The notes beneath the pieces are model-generated. The model did no database searches. It saw only the letters and a program-made list of their open reading frames with translations, and was not told where the DNA came from. 64,000 nucleotides of DNA from NCBI RefSeq assembly GCF_014695585.1, contig NZ_JACJON010000075.1, forward strand, positions 159,761-223,760. The letters run 5' to 3'. Source of the stretch: Microcoleus sp. FACHB-831. Lineage in GTDB: Bacteria; Cyanobacteriota; Cyanobacteriia; Cyanobacteriales; FACHB-T130. This document shows, one piece after another, positions 62,957 to 64,000 of the stretch (positions are counted from its first letter, which is position 1; each line of letters opens with the position of its first letter). The position numbers were made by a program, and so were the translations under genes.

Positions 62957-63363
62957 GAATTTTTAGCTATCCTGCAACCAATTGGGTAGGCAGATTGATA
63001 TGTTGTATCGCGCTTGCCAAAGATGGTGTAGCGATTATCGCGGATTTGTTCGTAGAAGCGATCGCCCGCCCATTTTACTCCTGGTATGGCGCGGTAAGCT
63101 GCAACAAATGCATCAGCTACTGGCAACAAACGCGCAATTTCTTCAGCAGCATCGCTACCTTGCCAGCGTTGTTCCGGGGTATCGGCGTTTATCAAAATCA
63201 TCCCCATTTCGCAGTCTTGGGATGTTATCCCAAATCGGTTCAAAGTGTCTTCGTCCTGCATTGGGGTGTATTCAAACAGTTGCCCTTTGTCTAAGTTTTC
63301 CAGAGCTTGGACTAGGGTAACGCAGAGATTGCAGTTGCCGTCGTAGATAACGTTGTAAGTCAT
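62953..63363 (-). CDS. DCC-family thiol-disulfide oxidoreductase-like protein
   Basis: A 136-residue protein of the DUF393 family. It starts MTYNVIYDGNCNLCVTLVQ with the hallmark DGxCxxC that gives the family its name, followed by DTLNRFGITSQDCEMGMILI and YRAIPGVKWAGDRFYEQI. The fold is thioredoxin-like and the Cys pair is presumed to be redox-active, but substrates are unknown. Cytoplasmic. It converges with the preceding gene, overlapping by 4 bp. Confidence 0.88.
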   Translation of the reverse strand: MTYNVIYDGNCNLCVTLVQALENLDKGQLFEYTPMQDEDTLNRFGITSQDCEMGMILINADTPEQRWQGSDAAEEIARLLPVADAFVAAYRAIPGVKWAGDRFYEQIRDNRYTIFGKRDTTYQSAYPIGCRIAKNS

Positions 63364-63428
63364 AAAAAAGGGAAATAGCAGATCTACTACTATTTTCTCC
63401 TAATAAATGCTGGTTTTTCCAAATTTAC

Positions 63429-63917
63429 TCAATCAACAAATTGCCATAGCACATAGGGACGCAACCCAATTATTTTATGTTCGATTATTCCAGCCCCAAA
63501 ACCTTCAGGGGTGTTGGTGAGATCGACAGAAAAATAAACTTTGCCATTCTGGAATCGAAACCTGTAACTAGCATCTAAGGTGTTAGGGCGTTTCGGGGAA
63601 TTAGCCATCCCGACACATGAAGAATAAGTTTTTTGCAGCGGTGCTTGGTATTCGACAAACCTATTACGCGATGAGGCTAATTTTGCAGAACCACTAGCGA
63701 TCGCTAAAGTATCAGCAATGACGATTGTTTCAGATTGTGCGGCGATATTTCTATAGCCAAGAGAGATAGTCCAAAAACCAACTGTCTTAGGGCAGGTTCC
63801 CCCTTTACGTTGCACGGCAAAAACCTTATTAGGCTGCGGGTTTGATTGGACTTCTGTTATTGATTGCGCTTGAACAGGGGTTGTTGCTTCAGGGGGTGAC
63901 AAGCACCCCCAAACCAT
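63429..63917 (-). CDS. Hypothetical exported protein, possible lipoprotein
   Basis: A 162-residue protein that I do not recognise. From the ATG at 63917 it reads MVWGCLSPPEATTPVQAQSI, a very short hydrophobic start with one Cys; a TTG three codons earlier is an alternative, and the frame is closed by a TAA at 63968. The body is beta-rich (VFAVQRKGGTCPKTVGFWTI, YRFRFQNGKVYFSVDLTN) with Cys residues at KGGTCPKT and TYSSCVG that could pair. It is probably exported but the signal is weak. The gene start lies close to the window edge. Confidence 0.6.
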   Translation of the reverse strand: MVWGCLSPPEATTPVQAQSITEVQSNPQPNKVFAVQRKGGTCPKTVGFWTISLGYRNIAAQSETIVIADTLAIASGSAKLASSRNRFVEYQAPLQKTYSSCVGMANSPKRPNTLDASYRFRFQNGKVYFSVDLTNTPEGFGAGIIEHKIIGLRPYVLWQFVD

Positions 63918-64000
63918 TACGCCCAAAGGATTTTGCGGTTCATGCCCCAGCTCAAAAATCTGAGCTTATTGATAACATACTTTGAGCAGAGAAAAGAGTA

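Overview
The window is chromosomal DNA from a cyanobacterium, most likely a filamentous, motile one. The evidence is the very high density of the HIP1 palindrome GCGATCGC, genes for the photosystem II subunit PsbQ, plant-type ferredoxin and biliverdin reductase, PEP-CTERM exported proteins, pentapeptide-repeat proteins, and a complete Pil/Hmp-type chemotaxis locus with the motility-taxis protein HmpF. I see no rRNA, tRNA, CRISPR array, prophage or intact transposase.

Layout. 1-3550: a TPR protein cut by the window edge, a pentapeptide protein, a Uma2 remnant, a DM13-like protein and two nearly identical 172-bp MITE-like elements. 3551-8340: carB (minus strand), then a divergent DAHP synthase gene (aroF) preceded by about 290 bp of leader. 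That leader holds the main discovery candidate: two tandem leader peptides packed with Tyr/Phe/Trp codons, each followed by competing antiterminator and terminator hairpins. 8342-16400: DpsA, a [2Fe-2S] thioredoxin-like protein, a Tat-exported esterase, a phnDCE transporter, a pentapeptide-RidA fusion and a NUDIX hydrolase. 16567-26400: malQ, a RodZ-like/pseudouridine synthase pair, a DUF2993 protein, glutamate dehydrogenase, a fused dipeptide ABC ATPase and a PEP-CTERM protein. 26527-33970: a WecG/TagA glycosyltransferase, a previously hidden 43-codon gene, two paralogous unknown genes, an oxidative-stress block (two Dps, an HTH-GrpE fusion, sulfiredoxin), a SpoIID protein and ferredoxin. 34405-36680: bvdR and tilS.

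36861-53526 is the taxis locus: hmpF on the minus strand and, divergent from it, a PatA-type regulator, CheY, CheW, a TPR-bearing MCP and a giant 2033-residue CheA hybrid. This is followed by a shortened CheA-like copy whose ATP-binding boxes look decayed. These proteins should together control type IV pilus motility. 53646-64000: prolyl oligopeptidase, NUDIX, PEP-CTERM, membrane, FHA, FAD-oxidase and PsbQ genes, a hydrolase-fold protein without a recognisable nucleophile, and small conserved proteins.

Regulatory reading. The aroF enzyme is a core-only type I-beta DAHP synthase with no appended feedback domain. Its double attenuator could supply the end-product control the protein lacks, because starvation for charged aromatic tRNAs would favour read-through at two successive terminators. 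This is inference from sequence and needs experimental testing.
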